Origin: Pleurodeles waltl
Lineage: Eukaryota > Chordata > Amphibia > Caudata > Salamandridae
NCBI RefSeq assembly: GCF_031143425.1
Contig: NC_090447.1
Location: 137,473,106 to 137,537,105, forward strand
Direction of reading: 5' to 3'
Length of the DNA stretch: 64,000 nucleotides
A program made the position numbers and the translations under genes. Under the pieces are notes generated by a model. That model was not told the origin of the DNA. It did not search any database and saw nothing but the letters and a program-made list of their open reading frames with translations. This document shows, one piece after another, positions 1 to 10,422 of this stretch. Within the stretch, counting starts at the first letter, position 1; every line of letters starts with the position of its first letter.

Positions 1-1
1 T

Positions 2-1411
2 GCTACTATTTACGTAGCTAAGGATGACACATGCCTTTTAGGATGGCATGATCAGGGTAAATTAATGCTGGTATTAGATCCAAACAATCCTGAGCAAGTT
101 GTTATAAAAAATGAGTATTTGCAGGTGTCTTCTATTATGTGTAATGAATGGGAATTGCGTTATCCTGAGATTTTCAATAGTAATGTAGGTTTGTTCAAGG
201 GTTTTGCTCACAAAATTAAAGTTAATAAGGATGCACAACCAAAGGTACACAAGGTACGGAAGGTTCCCTTCACCTTAAGAGACGATTTTAAGAAAGAGCT
301 AGACAAATTGTGTACCCTAGATTTAATTGACCCTATTGAATCCTCAGATTGGGTCGCACCTGTTGTATTAGCTCGTAAGGCGAATGGATTGTTAAGAATG
401 TGTGTGGATTTGCATGATTTGAATGACCAAATTTGGGTTGATCAATATCCCCTACCCAACATTTCGGAAATGCTATCATCTATCAAAGATGATAAAGTGT
501 TTTCCTTACTCGATATGACATCCGCTTACCATCAGATTAGTCTACATCCTAGCTCAAGACATTATACAGCCTTTATTACACCCTTTGGTTTATTTCAGTT
601 CAAGCGTATGCCTTTTAGGTTAGCATCCGCATCAGCCGTATTTCAGAGAACAGTGGAAAGTATGTTCAATAAGTTAAGTGGCGTGAAGGCATTTCAGGAT
701 GACATCTTGGTCTATGGCAGAGATAAATCTCAGCATGATGAAAGATTAAGTCTTGTGCTAGATGTTCTGAAGTTGAAAGGTGTAACACTCAGTTCCGACA
801 AATGTCGTTTTGGTGAGTCTTCTGTGAATTATTTGGGGTTTGAATTATCTGCTGAAGGCATCAAACCTAAAGTAAGTTTGGTAAAAGCCATTCAGGACTT
901 TGTATGCCCAGAAAACAAAGACCAATTGAGGTCTTTCATGGGGTTAATAGAATTTTATGCCAGGTTTGTACCAAATTGTTCAGAAAAGACCTATAACCTG
1001 AGAAATCTATTGAAGAAGAATGTAAAATTCTTGTGGGACTCTAATTGCAACCATGAATTTGAAAGTATGAAGCAAGAGATTGCTCATGCGATTCCTTTAA
1101 AACCCTTTGATACCTGGGATCACTCTATTATTATGACAGATGCCAGCCAAAAAGGGTTGGGGGCCGTGTTATTACAAAGGAGAGATGGTATGGATGAAGT
1201 CGTAGCATTTGCGTCGAGAAGTCTGAAAGGTGCTGTGGCGACGTACTCTGTAATTGAACGGTAGGCTCTGGCATGTTGGTGGGGTGTCAGTTATTTCAAA
1301 CAGTTTATTTGGGGTACTAGATTTACTGTTAGAACTGACCACAAGCCTTTAGTTCAACTTTTCACTGCCAAAGGTTCTGAGAAAGCCACTCCGAGAATTG
1401 CTAAATGGCAG
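2..1411 (+). pseudogene. pol: pol, end of protease region, reverse transcriptase and RNase H (one in-frame stop)
   Basis: Frame 2 is open from base 2, so the ATG at 65 is internal and not a real start. The first ~25 codons include LLGW, typical of the region just after the gypsy aspartic protease. RT follows: SSDWVAPVVLARK, LLDMTSAYHQI (motif A with catalytic Asp) and FQDDILVYG (the YxDD box, here FQDD, about residue 215 counted from position 65). The usual MPFGLASA block reads MPFRLASA, a Gly to Arg change at a very conserved place. RNase H begins near 1130 (IIMTDASQKGLGAVL) and continues past a TAG at 1262-1264 to RTDHKPL (about 1333-1353). Frame and domain order are unbroken across the stop. 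The reverse transcriptase copies element RNA into DNA in cytoplasmic particles. Confidence 0.9.
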
Positions 1412-2578
1412 TAGAAATTGCGTGAACACAATTTTAGATTAGAATATGTACCAGGAAAAAAAAACATTTTGGCGGATTGTTTGTCTAGACTATCTGGTTC
1501 TGACTCTTCTACAGAATTATCAACTAGCTTTAGTTCCAAGGAAGATGATAATGATGTAATGGTGTGTTCAGTGAGTGAACTGTTGGATGGTGCGCTTAAC
1601 GAACAGGAGTGGAGGGAGGCTTGTGAGACAGACCAGAACATGCAATCTATTGTGCATGCTGTCTTCAATGGGTGGTCTTCGGGGTCCTCCGATGATGATC
1701 TAAAGAACAAGTACAAACATGTTTTTGACGAACTATCTGTGATCAATGGGTTGTTATTTGGATCAAGGCAGATGGTAGTACCAGATAGTATGAGGAAGAG
1801 AGTCTTATTCTTGGCGCACGAAGGCCACATTGGAATGCGTGCGATGAAAAGAAGGGTCAGAGAGGGGTTTTGGTGGCCTGGTGTTGATAAAAGCATAGAG
1901 CACTTTATGAGGGATTGCGTGCATTGCGCTGTCAGCGATAAGTCCCAAGTTACTGTTCCAAGTCCAATTGAAGCTGTTGCAGTTTCGAATAAACCCTGGA
2001 GTAAGCTTGCAATTGACATTATTGGTCCGGTAAGTTTGTCTTATGGGTCCCAAGAGTATGGATTGGTGCTTATCCATTACTATAGCAGATGGCCAGAAGT
2101 AAACATTTTTAAGGTTCCCGATTCTAACAATGTGATCCAATGGTTGGAATGTATTTTTTCTAGAGAAGGTATTCCGGATGAGATTTTGACGGATAATGGA
2201 CCCCAGTTTATTTCAGCTAAATTTGAGAACTTTATGAGGTTTTTGGGCATCAGACATTCCAAGACATCATTGTATCATCCTCGTAGCAATGGACTTGTAG
2301 AAAGGTTCAACAGGGTAGTCAAGGATAATGTTCAGTTGTCCAAGTCTAGTGGTCTACACTGCAAGTCGGAGTTAGCTAAATTGTTGTGGGCGGTTCGTAC
2401 CACGAACAATGCTGACACTCAAGTTTCGCCCTTTGTCCTTCTACATGGCCGTATTCCGTCTTCAAAATTAAATAAGGAATGGATGGGTTGTTTCGGTGTG
2501 CCATGGCATAAAGTTGGCTGTGTTATGGAGAAACGTGTAGCTGCACAACACAAATATATAACTAAGGGGGACTCTTAA
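1412..2578 (+). pseudogene. pol: pol, end of RNase H and integrase
   Basis: A TAG at 1412-1414 separates this piece from the RT/RNase H part in the same frame. It starts with the RNase H tail (ILADCLSRL). The integrase HHCC zinc finger lies at about 1810-1930 (AHEGHIGM ... CVHC). The DDE core has WSKLAIDIIGP (first Asp, ~2010), ILTDNGPQF (second Asp, ~2185) and SNGLVERFNR (Glu, ~2300); the Asp-Glu spacing is the usual ~35 residues. All catalytic residues are intact. A TAA at 2576-2578 ends the stretch. Integrase inserts the cDNA copy in host chromatin. Confidence 0.9.
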
Positions 2579-2935
2579 TTTGATGTTGAATCAACCAAAA
2601 GATGTTGCAACCGTGTGACTGATTGGAAGGTGGGGGATCTAGTGAGAGTGAAGTATCCAAGAGTCATGGTGAAGGGTCAATCCAGGTTTGGCGACTGCAA
2701 GAAGATTATTCATGTAAGAAACAGTGCCGTTAAGTTGGAGGACGGTAAATGGTGGAACAAGGGCAGTCTATCTTTGTCTAAAACTTCGAATGTATCTGAC
2801 GTGTGCGACGACAAACAAGTTGGACGTGTTAGTTTGCGTTCCTCAAGAACATGTAATCCATCTGCAGAGCATTGTAGACGATCTTCTAGGAACATTAATC
2901 TGCCTGAGAAATTCAATGATTATGTACTGATGTAA
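2579..2935 (+). pseudogene. pol: pol C-terminal tail (integrase SH3-like/C-terminal region)
   Basis: The same frame continues after the TAA and stays open to the natural stop at 2933-2935. WKVGDLVRVK is the small beta-barrel signature found at the C-terminus of gypsy integrases. The rest (many Ser, Arg and Lys) has no recognisable domain. No chromodomain is evident. A separate gene is unlikely because reading frame, spacing and orientation match pol. Confidence 0.75.
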
Positions 2936-3039
2936 CTGGACCATAATTAGTACTCATATGTTTATATGTTTACCATATTGTGGCAACATATAAATGTTTT
3001 ATTAATGTCGTTTGTAATCATTTTGTAAGTGTTATTATA

Positions 3040-3051
3040 AGGAGGAAGATG
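3040..3051 (+). other. polypurine tract
   Basis: The run AGGAGGAAGATG sits directly before the TGTTGGG LTR start. This is the expected place of the plus-strand DNA primer in an LTR retrotransposon. Confidence 0.6.
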
Positions 3052-3262
3052 TGTTGGGTTGTGCACGCGACGCGCTCTTCCACGCGACTATGCCTGCGAT
3101 CTAAAATGGATTCAAACTTAGAATGTGTTTTGGGTTGAAGGTGTTGGGGCCGGTTGGTGAGCAGAGCTGTTGCCGGAGGACGGGAGTGGAGGCTGTATTA
3201 CTCGAGTTCAGAAATAAAGAAGAATTTTGGAATCAATCCCGGTGACGCCTCACCTTTTCACA
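3052..3262 (+). repeat. 3' LTR of the Ty3/gypsy element (~211 bp)
   Basis: It begins TGTTGGGTTG directly after the purine tract and probably ends TTTTCACA. A polyadenylation signal AATAAA lies at 3213-3218. The right edge is inferred from the TG...CA rule and could be off by tens of bases, because the 5' LTR is not in the window. Confidence 0.5.
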
Positions 3263-3309
3263 TACCAGGAGTGGGATCTCTGCGTCGAGTGCGGACATAA
3301 AGATACTAC

Positions 3310-3405
3310 TCGTAAATGTCATCTGTAAATACCAAAAGTCATAAACTTAGACTTTTGGTCTGCGTTTAGCCCAAAAGTTTAAGTTTACCTTTGTGACCCG
3401 GCCCC
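3310..3405 (-). repeat. end fragment of a GGCCTGATTCACAAAG-type MITE
   Basis: Read on the minus strand this starts GGGGCCGGGTCACAAAGG followed by runs of AAACTTAAAC and AAAGTCTAAG. The same block occurs at 18421 and a related one at 40545. Only one end is present; the other is either left of the window or replaced by the gypsy insertion. Confidence 0.5.
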
Positions 3406-3472
3406 TAAGAGTTTCTCCCAGCGTCGTCTGAATGAATCGGGCAAGCATCCATTTGTCACTCTAAGACACATA

Positions 3473-4261
3473 GGGGCACATTTGTACTATATATATTTAG
3501 CCAACACTAAGCTTGTGCTAGTCTTAAAATAAAATATGCAAGCCGGTGGAGGTGGAGGTAGATGAGATGGAGGTTGAGCATCAAACAATTAGGCTAGGCT
3601 GGTTAAAGGCAAAAAAATGCAGCTAACCAGCCTAGCGTCATTTTCTCTTACACAACCATCCATAACACATGACTCCTGTCTTATAAAAAACAGGAGTCAT
3701 GCCCACCACCCCCATGGCCAGCACAGGGGACCAGTGCCCCCTGGACACGTCCATTGCACCCAGTGGCACTTACAATTTTTTAAAGAAATACGTACCTATA
3801 CTTAACCTACTTATCTGGGATGGGGTTTCCCATACTCTGGTGTCCCTCTGGTGTGGGTGGGGGTGTTCCTGGGGTTTGGGGTTTGCACCTCTGGGCCCAT
3901 TCCTTGGCGTTCAGCCATGGAAATGGGTCCACAGGTCCCCTAACGCCTGGTCTGACTCAAGCGTTACATAATGGCACTAAGCAAGCTTAATGCCAATATT
4001 TGGGTCTGACTACCAACTGTGCATCATTTTAGCATGGGGGATAAATAAGGCGCTACGTGGATAGCGTCATTTTTTGGATGGGAATGCCTACCTTACATCT
4101 CATTGACGCAAGGTAGGTTCACACATCCAAAAAATTACAGTAACTCTAATATTTTGATCCTAGACGGGTCTAGTGTCGAAAAATTTTATATGGAGTTAAG
4201 TTTACACCATTTTTGCGTTAAAAAAATGGCACACACGCAGCACAGAGTATTCATGAGCCCC
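3473..4261. mobile_element. MITE with chained hairpins (789 bp)
   Basis: The left end GGGGCACATTTGTACT and the reverse complement of the right end GGGGCTCATGAATACT are imperfect inverted repeats related to those of the 61242-62134 element. The flanks are ATA on both sides (3470-3472, 4262-4264). Internal hairpins include GGCTAGGCTGGTTA with its partner at 3617-3635, and the GACTCCTG...CAGGAGTC stem near 3670-3697, also found in the 61-kb copy. It has no coding capacity. Probable PIF/Harbinger-type non-autonomous element. Confidence 0.7.
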
Positions 4262-4264
4262 ATA

Positions 4265-4938
4265 GCTTTTTCATCATTAAATTAATTGAGCTTACAGTGT
4301 TTGATGAGTGTGTCAGGTATTTCCACAAATTCATTGATTGTTTCACAAAATCTTTGGCACTCTTGACTGAAAACATATTGTTCATAATCAATGTTTGGTA
4401 CTGGATTGAACTTAAGATTCAATGCATTCTTATTCTGATGGTATGTGACTTCCTCCTCAGTTCTCTGCATTTTTATTACTACTTTAAGCAATCACAAGGG
4501 AAATTGTATAGATATTTGATAATCTTCCTGTTATCAGTCTTTTCAAGTGCATCATGGAAATCTTCGAATGTCTCTATCAATGCATTCCATCTATCTCTAA
4601 TATTTTTCTTTTTTGAAGATTAAATGGTGGTGGTAGAGGAAGGCGGCAGCATTGTAACCTGGTGTGGAACTCACTGACATTGAGAGTAGTGCTTTCCCTT
4701 GGCTGTCTGACTGGAAATCAGGATCTGTTCCATTTGTGCCCCACCCCTGGTCCTGTGTTGAACCTGCCTCAGGGTCATGCTATAAGCCTCCATCAGCAGA
4801 AAGACCTTCTGCTGAGTTCTTGCCCCTGGAAATATGGACTGCTCCTTCAGCACAACCCCTTTGCGTCTGACAACTGACATACATCATTCTAGATGTTGGA
4901 TAATGTTCATTTAGCATGTTGTCAGTTGTAAAGCATTG
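4265..4938. other. no recognisable feature
   Basis: Low-GC sequence without a supported ORF, repeat or RNA gene. The short ORFs here have no recognisable family. Confidence 0.5.
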
Positions 4939-5434
4939 TGGGGCAGATTTAAGAGCCTCCATCTCCTCCTTGCACAACATTAGTGTCATTTTTTTTATAC
5001 TAATGTGGCCAAACGAGGCCAAAATCTCTGTGGCAAATTTACAAAGTGGTACAATGCATGCGTTGTGCCTTATTGTAACCCATTGAGCTACATTATGCCT
5101 GCGCCTGACATAATGTATGCAAAGGGGCGTTCCCCCGTTAGGAAGGGCCAAAAACGTGGCGCAAAGAAATGTACAAGATTTCTTTGCATCATTTTTTTCG
5201 GCACTTTTAACGCCTTCTCAGAGCAGCTATTAAAAGGAGACACACTATTGTTAACATTGGACCTCAATGGCTCTGAACTAGCTTAGAAGCTTCTGATGCT
5301 GATTCCTTAACAACCACCACGGTGTGCCATATCTTAGATACGGCACACACATGGTGGCATTAGGTGGGCGCTAAGGGGAGCACGAAGAGTGGCGCTGCAC
5401 TGGGTGCTGTGCCACTTTTCTTAAACCTGACCCT
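4939..5434. mobile_element. MITE with inverted ends (~496 bp)
   Basis: The left end GGGGCAGATTTAAG pairs with the reverse complement of the right end AGGGTCAGGTTTAAG. Internal stems are visible, for example GTGTGCCATATC / GATACGGCACAC (5321-5350). The target duplication is not clear, so the superfamily is uncertain. Confidence 0.55.
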
Positions 5435-5671
5435 TAGTTTTAACCGTCAACCATTCATGAATAGTTTCAAGTGCAGCAGGGTGCTCTGAAACAGAATCAG
5501 GGTGCATTATGCATGCAGGTAAATTTTATCCTAATATAATAAAGCATAACAGTTAAAGGGCACAGGTACAAATTAAACACCAAGGAGGCTACTAGTTACC
5601 CTGTGAAGAAATACATTTCTGACAGCCCCACGCCATATTAATCAACCAAGACTGTGTTCTCATTACTCGTC

Positions 5672-6135
5672 TGCTCAAGAAGTGACATCTATGGATTTCC
5701 CATCATCCTGCTGCACAGGAAGATACATCATTGAATTTCCCATCATCTATCTGCACATGATGTGACATAAATGGACTTCCTATCATGCATCTTGGTTTTC
5801 AGCCAAAACTGCCTTTAAATGAAGCTATTCAAGAGGACTCTATTTCCCATCATCCACCTGCACAGGAAGAGACATCACTGGATTTCTCATCATCCATCTG
5901 CACTGTGGGTGACATTAATGGATTGCCCATATCCATCTGCACAGGAAGTGGCATTACTGGATTTTCCATCACACATATGTAAAGGCAGTGACATCACTGG
6001 TTTCCCATCAAAACTGTGTTTAAAAGAAGAAGCCAAGCAAGAGGTCTTCATTTGCAATCATACATCAGCACAGGTAGTGAAATCACTGGATATGCTATCT
6101 TCCAGCTGCACAGCACATGACATCACATCTTTCTT
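5672..6135. repeat. minisatellite, ~40-bp unit
   Basis: The motif TGGATTTCCCATCAT followed by CTGCACAGGAAGTGACATCA recurs about every 40 bp, diverged, with starts near 5691, 5731, 5771, 5880, 5920, 5960 and 6000. ORFs over it (for example 5819-6223) reflect the repeat. Confidence 0.7.
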
Positions 6136-6519
6136 TCTCCTTACTTCAGTCTACACTTCAGGACATCCCATATCCTCAGCATCCACAGAAAAGGGCAGAC
6201 CAAACAAGGGCGTTGCCTTTTAAGTTCTGTTTGTCCCATGGCTGCCTTTGGTAAGAACCCCTGCTCCACAGAAACTGCAGGGTGAAATATAAGCAAGTAC
6301 GTCACCGACCCCCTCATACTGAAAATCTCCAATATCACACTGAGACCTAGGCAGCCCAAACACTTACTTAGCAATCACATTGCACATTGACCCAACCTCG
6401 TACACATCCCACTAGAGGTGGGAAAGTCACTGAAAGCTGATGCCAGTCTTGAGTCAGAAGTCTGGCTCTGGTTTACCATGAAGTCCTCTTAGAAACTCAA
6501 GCCCAAACTGTGTCAAGCT
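6136..6519. other. no recognisable feature
   Basis: Unique-looking sequence between the minisatellite and the SINE-like patch; nothing supportable. Confidence 0.4.
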
Positions 6520-6650
6520 TTCAAGGAGGCAATGTGGCCTACTGCCTACTGCTGACAACCTTGCAACATGGGAAGCTAAATTTGAATCCCGATCTCACTC
6601 AGAATCCTGTAAATCTCAGAAACTCTCCCTCTGCTGAAAAAAGATGTAAA
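6520..6650 (+). repeat. possible tRNA-derived SINE fragment
   Basis: GTGGCCTACTGCC followed ~45 bp later by TTTGAATCCC resembles the A and B boxes of a RNA polymerase III promoter. The downstream CTCAGAAACTCTCCCTCTGC resembles the conserved part of MIR/V-type SINEs. Badly decayed; tentative. Confidence 0.3.
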
Positions 6651-7499
6651 CTACACTGTGGCCCTCATTACAACCATGGCGGTCGGTGATAAAGTGGAGG
6701 TAATACCGCCAACAGGCCGGCGGTAACATTTTTTAAATTTTGACCACGGTGGAAACCCGCCAACACAGACAGCCACTTTAACACACCAACTGCCATGGCG
6801 ATAGCAACAAGCACCGTGGCGGTAACCGCCAACAGGCAGGCGGAAGACAATGTACAGTCCACTGTATTATGAGAGGCCAATCCGCCACCTTTTCAGGGGC
6901 GGTACCAATGTCATCAAAAGCATGGCGGAAACAGTGCACAGAAGAGAAATGAATCACCTCTCGACACTCAAGGAAGAACCACAACGCCATGGAGCCTGAG
7001 TTGCACATATTTCCCATGCTTGTCTATCTCCTCCTACACCAGGAACACGAACGGCGGCGAAGACGACCACGGTGAGTACCGCACCTAGCACATAAGGGAG
7101 CGGGGAGGAAAAAGAGAGTGACACACACATGCAACACGCAACACCCCCTCCCCCAACACCATACACACAAACAGATGCAACCCTCAGGAGTAACGCAAGG
7201 ACAAAAGGATGTGAGTAAAGCCAGTGTTATAATAAACATTTAGATAAATACATCCTTAAAGCACAAAACAGTATCTACAATATATACAAATGGAGGGACA
7301 ATGCCCAGTCTTAAATGTCCGCGGCCCACAAGGCCACAACACACAGGCAAAGGCCACACTTGACTCCTGCCTCAATACGGAGAGAACGCTGCTGAGGCAT
7401 CAGGTCGAAGATACACAGGCACCTCAGGGAGAAGGGGACTGGGGGGGCACCTCAGCTGGAAGATGGTACAACGCCACTTCTCCTGGAGGGGGCTACATG

Positions 7500-7945
7500 C
7501 CCTCTGTGATGTCCTGGGGAGTGCAAAGCCACAGTCTCTCTAATGGGTGGTTTACCCACTGTTTGGTCCCGGGGAGTGCAAAGTCAAAGTCTCTCAAGTG
7601 GGTGGTTTGCCCACTGCTTGGTCCTGGGGAGTGCAAAGCCACAGTCTCTCAATTGGGTGATTTGCCCACTGCTTGGTCCTCAGGAGTGCAAAGCCACAAT
7701 CTCCCTAGTGGGTGGGTTGCCCACTGCTTGGTCCTGGGGAGTGCAAAGCCACATTCTCTCAAGTGGGTGGGTTGCCCACTGCTTGGTCCTGGGGAGTGCA
7801 AAGCCACAGTTTTTCAAGTGGGTGGTTTGCCCACTGCTTGGTCCTGGGGAGTGCAAAGTCACAGTCTCTCAAGTCGGTGGGTTGCCCACTGCTTGGTCCT
7901 GGGGAGTGCAAGGCCACAGTTTCCTCAAGTGGATGTATTCTCTAA
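7500..7945. repeat. minisatellite, 55-bp unit, about 8 copies
   Basis: GTCCTGGGGAGTGCAAAG begins at 7511, 7566, 7621, 7676, 7731, 7786, 7841 and 7896, an exact 55-bp period. Since 55 is not a multiple of 3, each frame reads through different phases; the long ORFs here (7290-8075, 7543-8001) are a by-product of stop-poor repeats. Confidence 0.92.
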
Positions 7946-8262
7946 AGGTTCTGGAGGGGGCTTTGTGCCAAGTGTGCTTCATCCTGGCAAGGAGGGGTTG
8001 AGTGGATGCCTTCTTCCACTGGTTCTGGGGGGGGGCTTTTGCCCAGTGTGCTTCAACCTGGCAAGGAGGGGGTGAGTGGATGCCTCATCCACTGGTTCTG
8101 GAGGGGGCCTTGTGCCCAGTGTTCTTCATCCTGGCAAGGAGGGGGTGAGTGGATTCCTTCTTCCCATGGTTCTGGAGAGTGCTTTGTACCCAGTGTGCTA
8201 CATCCTGGCAAGGAGGGGGTGAGTGGATGACTTCTTCCACTGGTTCTGGAGGGGGCTTTGTG
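7946..8262. repeat. minisatellite, ~73-bp unit, about 4-5 copies
   Basis: GGTTCTGGAGGGGGCTTTGTG recurs near 7948, 8020, 8093, 8168 and 8240, with CATCCTGGCAAGGAGGGG between. It follows the 55-bp array directly. Confidence 0.85.
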
Positions 8263-8379
8263 CTCTGTGATGCAGATCCTGGATGGTGCAAGGTCACAGT
8301 CTCTCACCTGGATGTCACACCTACAGTTGTTGCAGGGGCCAGGACGCACTACGGCCCATGTAGTCATGATTACACACTG

Positions 8380-8832
8380 CTCGCTGGCGGTGGCGGCTGC
8401 TCAGTGGTGGCAGTTGCAGGGCTGGCCGCGGTGCTGTCAGTGGTAGGGGGAGGCTCCAGCCCTTCCCCTGCAGCCTCGACGGCTGCCCACTGGGGCTGCT
8501 GCTGCTGGCAGTGGTGCAGGTGGAGGTGCAGGTGGTGGTGCAGGTAGTGGTACTGCCAGAGGTGGGGGGAAAGCTCCAGCCATTCCCCTGCAGCCTTGGA
8601 CGGCTGCCCACTGGGGCTGCTGCTGCTGGCAGTGGTGCAGGTGGTGCAGGTGGCAGTGGTGCAGGTGATGGTGCAGGTGGCAGTGCTGCCAGTGGTGGGA
8701 GGAGTCTCCAGCCCTTCCCCTGCAGCCTCGGATGGCTGCCCACTGGGGCTGCTGCTGGCAGTGGTGCAGGTGGCGGTGCTGCCAGTGGTGGGGGGAGGCT
8801 CCAGCCCTTCCACTGCAGCCTCGGATGGCTGA
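8380..8832. repeat. G-rich irregular repeats (GCAGGTGG blocks)
   Basis: Blocks of CTCCAGCCCTTCCCCTGCAGCC (near 8452, 8573, 8706, 8798) alternate with runs of GGTGCAGGTGG of variable length. ORFs on both strands here are low-complexity artefacts. It lies in the presumed 3' region of the minus-strand MYB-like gene. Confidence 0.75.
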
Positions 8833-10008
8833 AGTGCCATGGCTGGTGTTGTTTGCCCAGATGCTGCTCCAACCACAGGCACCAGATCCATCCTGCCGGC
8901 GGCGCCTGTTCCTTTTACATTGGGCTTGGCAGCTGTTGTTTCCTTCCTGCCCTCCTTGCTTCTGACTGCTGGTGCCTCCTTGCCCTTGCTACCTGGGGGT
9001 GCCTCCTTACCCTTGCTGATTGGTGTTACCTTCCTGCCATTGCTAGCTGGTGCCCCTTCTTGCCCTTGGCAGGTGGTGCAGGCACACTAGCAGTGCTGAC
9101 AGGTGCCTCCTTGGAGCCTGTCACACATGCAGTAGCTGCAGAAACTACAGTGGCCATGGAATGGGTGGCTGAGGTGCTGGCGTGGGTTCTGCCCAACCAG
9201 GTCCAAAGTTTAGGATGGGGACGGAGGGAAAGGGAATAGGTCAACAGTGGAGAGGAAAAGCCTTTTAGGGGCACTGGGACTGGAAGAGAGTGAAGGTTTG
9301 GGAGTGGAGGAAGAGGGAGTGGTTGTAGGAGATGTCTGTCTGCTGAGTTTGGGTGCAGGTGCATGGGCTGGATGTTGTTGTGAGGTGGATGGCTGTTGGG
9401 TGTCTGATTGCTTGTGTTTGTGTACTTTGGGAGGAAAGGGCACAGACACAGTGGGAGAGGACACAGGGGACATGTGCATGGATGTGGGGGTGGCGACTGC
9501 CAGTGAGGGGCATGTACTGAGAGGCGTGCTGGTGATGGAGGTAGTGGATGAGGATGTAGTGCATGCAGGTGTGAATGGAGATGCTACTGGGAGGGAGGTG
9601 GAGGACAAGGAGGAGGGGGACACAGTGGAGGCAGTGGATGTTGCTGTGTCTGCATCTGAATGGTGCTTGTGTGAGTGCCTGTGGGATGAAGTGTGGTGCT
9701 TGTGTTTGCCTAAGCCACTTCTGTATGTTGATTTGGGTGCATTGTGGTCTGAAGGTGTGCTTGGGATAGGCTGGGGTTGAGGGGAAAAGGACTGGGTAGA
9801 GGAAGTTGGAGGTGGGAGGCTGGAGACAGGGACAATGGCTGCCATCAGTGAGTTTGCCAGAGCCTTGAATGATCTCTGTTGGGCCACGCCAGAGCCAGAG
9901 TGAATGCCCTCCAGGAATACATTTATTTGTTGCAAATGCTCTGCTAGACCCTGGATGGCATTCAGTATAGTTTTCTGCCCAACAGAGAGGGATCTCAGGA
10001 GGTCAATA

Positions 10009-10017
10009 GCCTCTTCA
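10009..10017. repeat. left target-site duplication of the hammerhead array
   Basis: GCCTCTTCA here and GCTTCCTCA at 10940-10948 match at 7 of 9 positions. The uninterrupted homologue at ~29402-29422 (read on the minus strand) has GCCTCCTCACTGAGG at this place, so both copies derive from one host site. Confidence 0.65.
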
Positions 10018-10035
10018 CGTGCTTCCCATGCCACT

Positions 10036-10100
10036 GGATTCAAGCTAGCCTGGCTGATGAGGGGTGAAACCCCGAAACCGGTCCCAGGATGCTTGTTTCC
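10036..10100 (+). ncRNA. hammerhead ribozyme, copy 1
   Basis: Core CTGATGA at 10054-10060 and GAAA at 10074-10077. Stem II GGGG/CCCC (10061-10064 with 10070-10073) has loop TGAAA. Stem III is two pairs (A10077-T10082, C10078-G10081) with a CG loop. The cleavage triplet GTC is 10081-10083, predicted cut after 10083. Stem I: CCTGG (10049-10053) pairs with CCAGG (10084-10088), then internal loop TAG/AT, CAAGC (10041-10045) with GCTTG (10091-10095), internal loop TT/TT, GGA with TCC (10098-10100). All invariant core positions are present. Confidence 0.88.
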
Positions 10101-10167
10101 GGTCCAGTGAGGACCTGGCTTGGCAGTTCGGGCTGGACTGTTCCCATGAGAAACAGGGTCAAGACTG

Positions 10168-10175
10168 ATTTGCAT
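10168..10175 (+). promoter_or_regulatory. octamer ATTTGCAT in hammerhead repeat (also 10490-10497, 10812-10819)
   Basis: A perfect Oct-1 type octamer appears once per 322-bp unit, in all three copies. In vertebrate snRNA genes this octamer is part of the distal enhancer. Newt satellite 2 is known to use an snRNA-like promoter. A matching proximal element was not proven; GGGTGAGTGTTTGACAA near 10247 is a weak candidate. Confidence 0.5.
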
Positions 10176-10357
10176 GTGGCTGGATCCAAACTGGGGTGGC
10201 ATGGTGAGCAAAAGAACAATGGATTAAACCCAGATCTGTGACTGGGGGTGAGTGTTTGACAATGTTCAGCATTCCGTCCATCACTTGTTGTTTTTGCTTT
10301 GTCGCCCTAAGTGGGAAGGGTATGCCCAGATGTGGGTCCCGTGCTTCCCATGCCACT

Positions 10358-10422
10358 GGATTCAAGCTAGCCTGGCTGATGAGAGGTGAAACCCCGAAAC
10401 CGGTCCCAGGATGCTTGTTTCC
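10358..10422 (+). ncRNA. hammerhead ribozyme, copy 2
   Basis: Same fold as copy 1, 322 bp downstream. Predicted cut between 10405 and 10406. One change, G to A at 10384, puts an A opposite C in stem II and may weaken cleavage. Confidence 0.85.

Larger units (their letters stand above)
1..3262 (+). mobile_element. Ty3/gypsy LTR retrotransposon, 3' part (5' part lies outside window)
   Basis: The open pol frame begins at the window edge and continues through reverse transcriptase, RNase H and integrase. It is followed by a purine-rich tract (3040-3051) and a TG-starting LTR. Domain order RT-RNaseH-IN is that of Ty3/gypsy (Metaviridae). The element is inactive as it stands because three in-frame stops break pol, but no frameshift was found over 2.9 kb, so it is young compared with the other elements in the window. 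Clade was not determined; the RT somewhat resembles Mag-type vertebrate elements. Confidence 0.9.

Noticed and set aside
1354..2019. 221-codon minus-strand ORF
   Set aside because: Shadow of the integrase frame; no family resemblance.
7290..8075. 261-codon ORF with repeated PLLGPGECKA peptides
   Set aside because: It lies on the 55-bp and 73-bp minisatellites; several frames are open for the same reason and no domain is present.
8321..9239. Long ORFs on both strands rich in Ala, Pro, Gly and Val
   Set aside because: They come from GCAGGTGG-type low-complexity repeats and overlap each other on opposite strands.
10074..10104. Alternative hammerhead with five-pair stem III and cleavage at the second GGTC
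   Set aside because: Downstream CAGTG does not pair with the sequence just before CTGATGA, so stem I fails; the short stem III form pairs perfectly.
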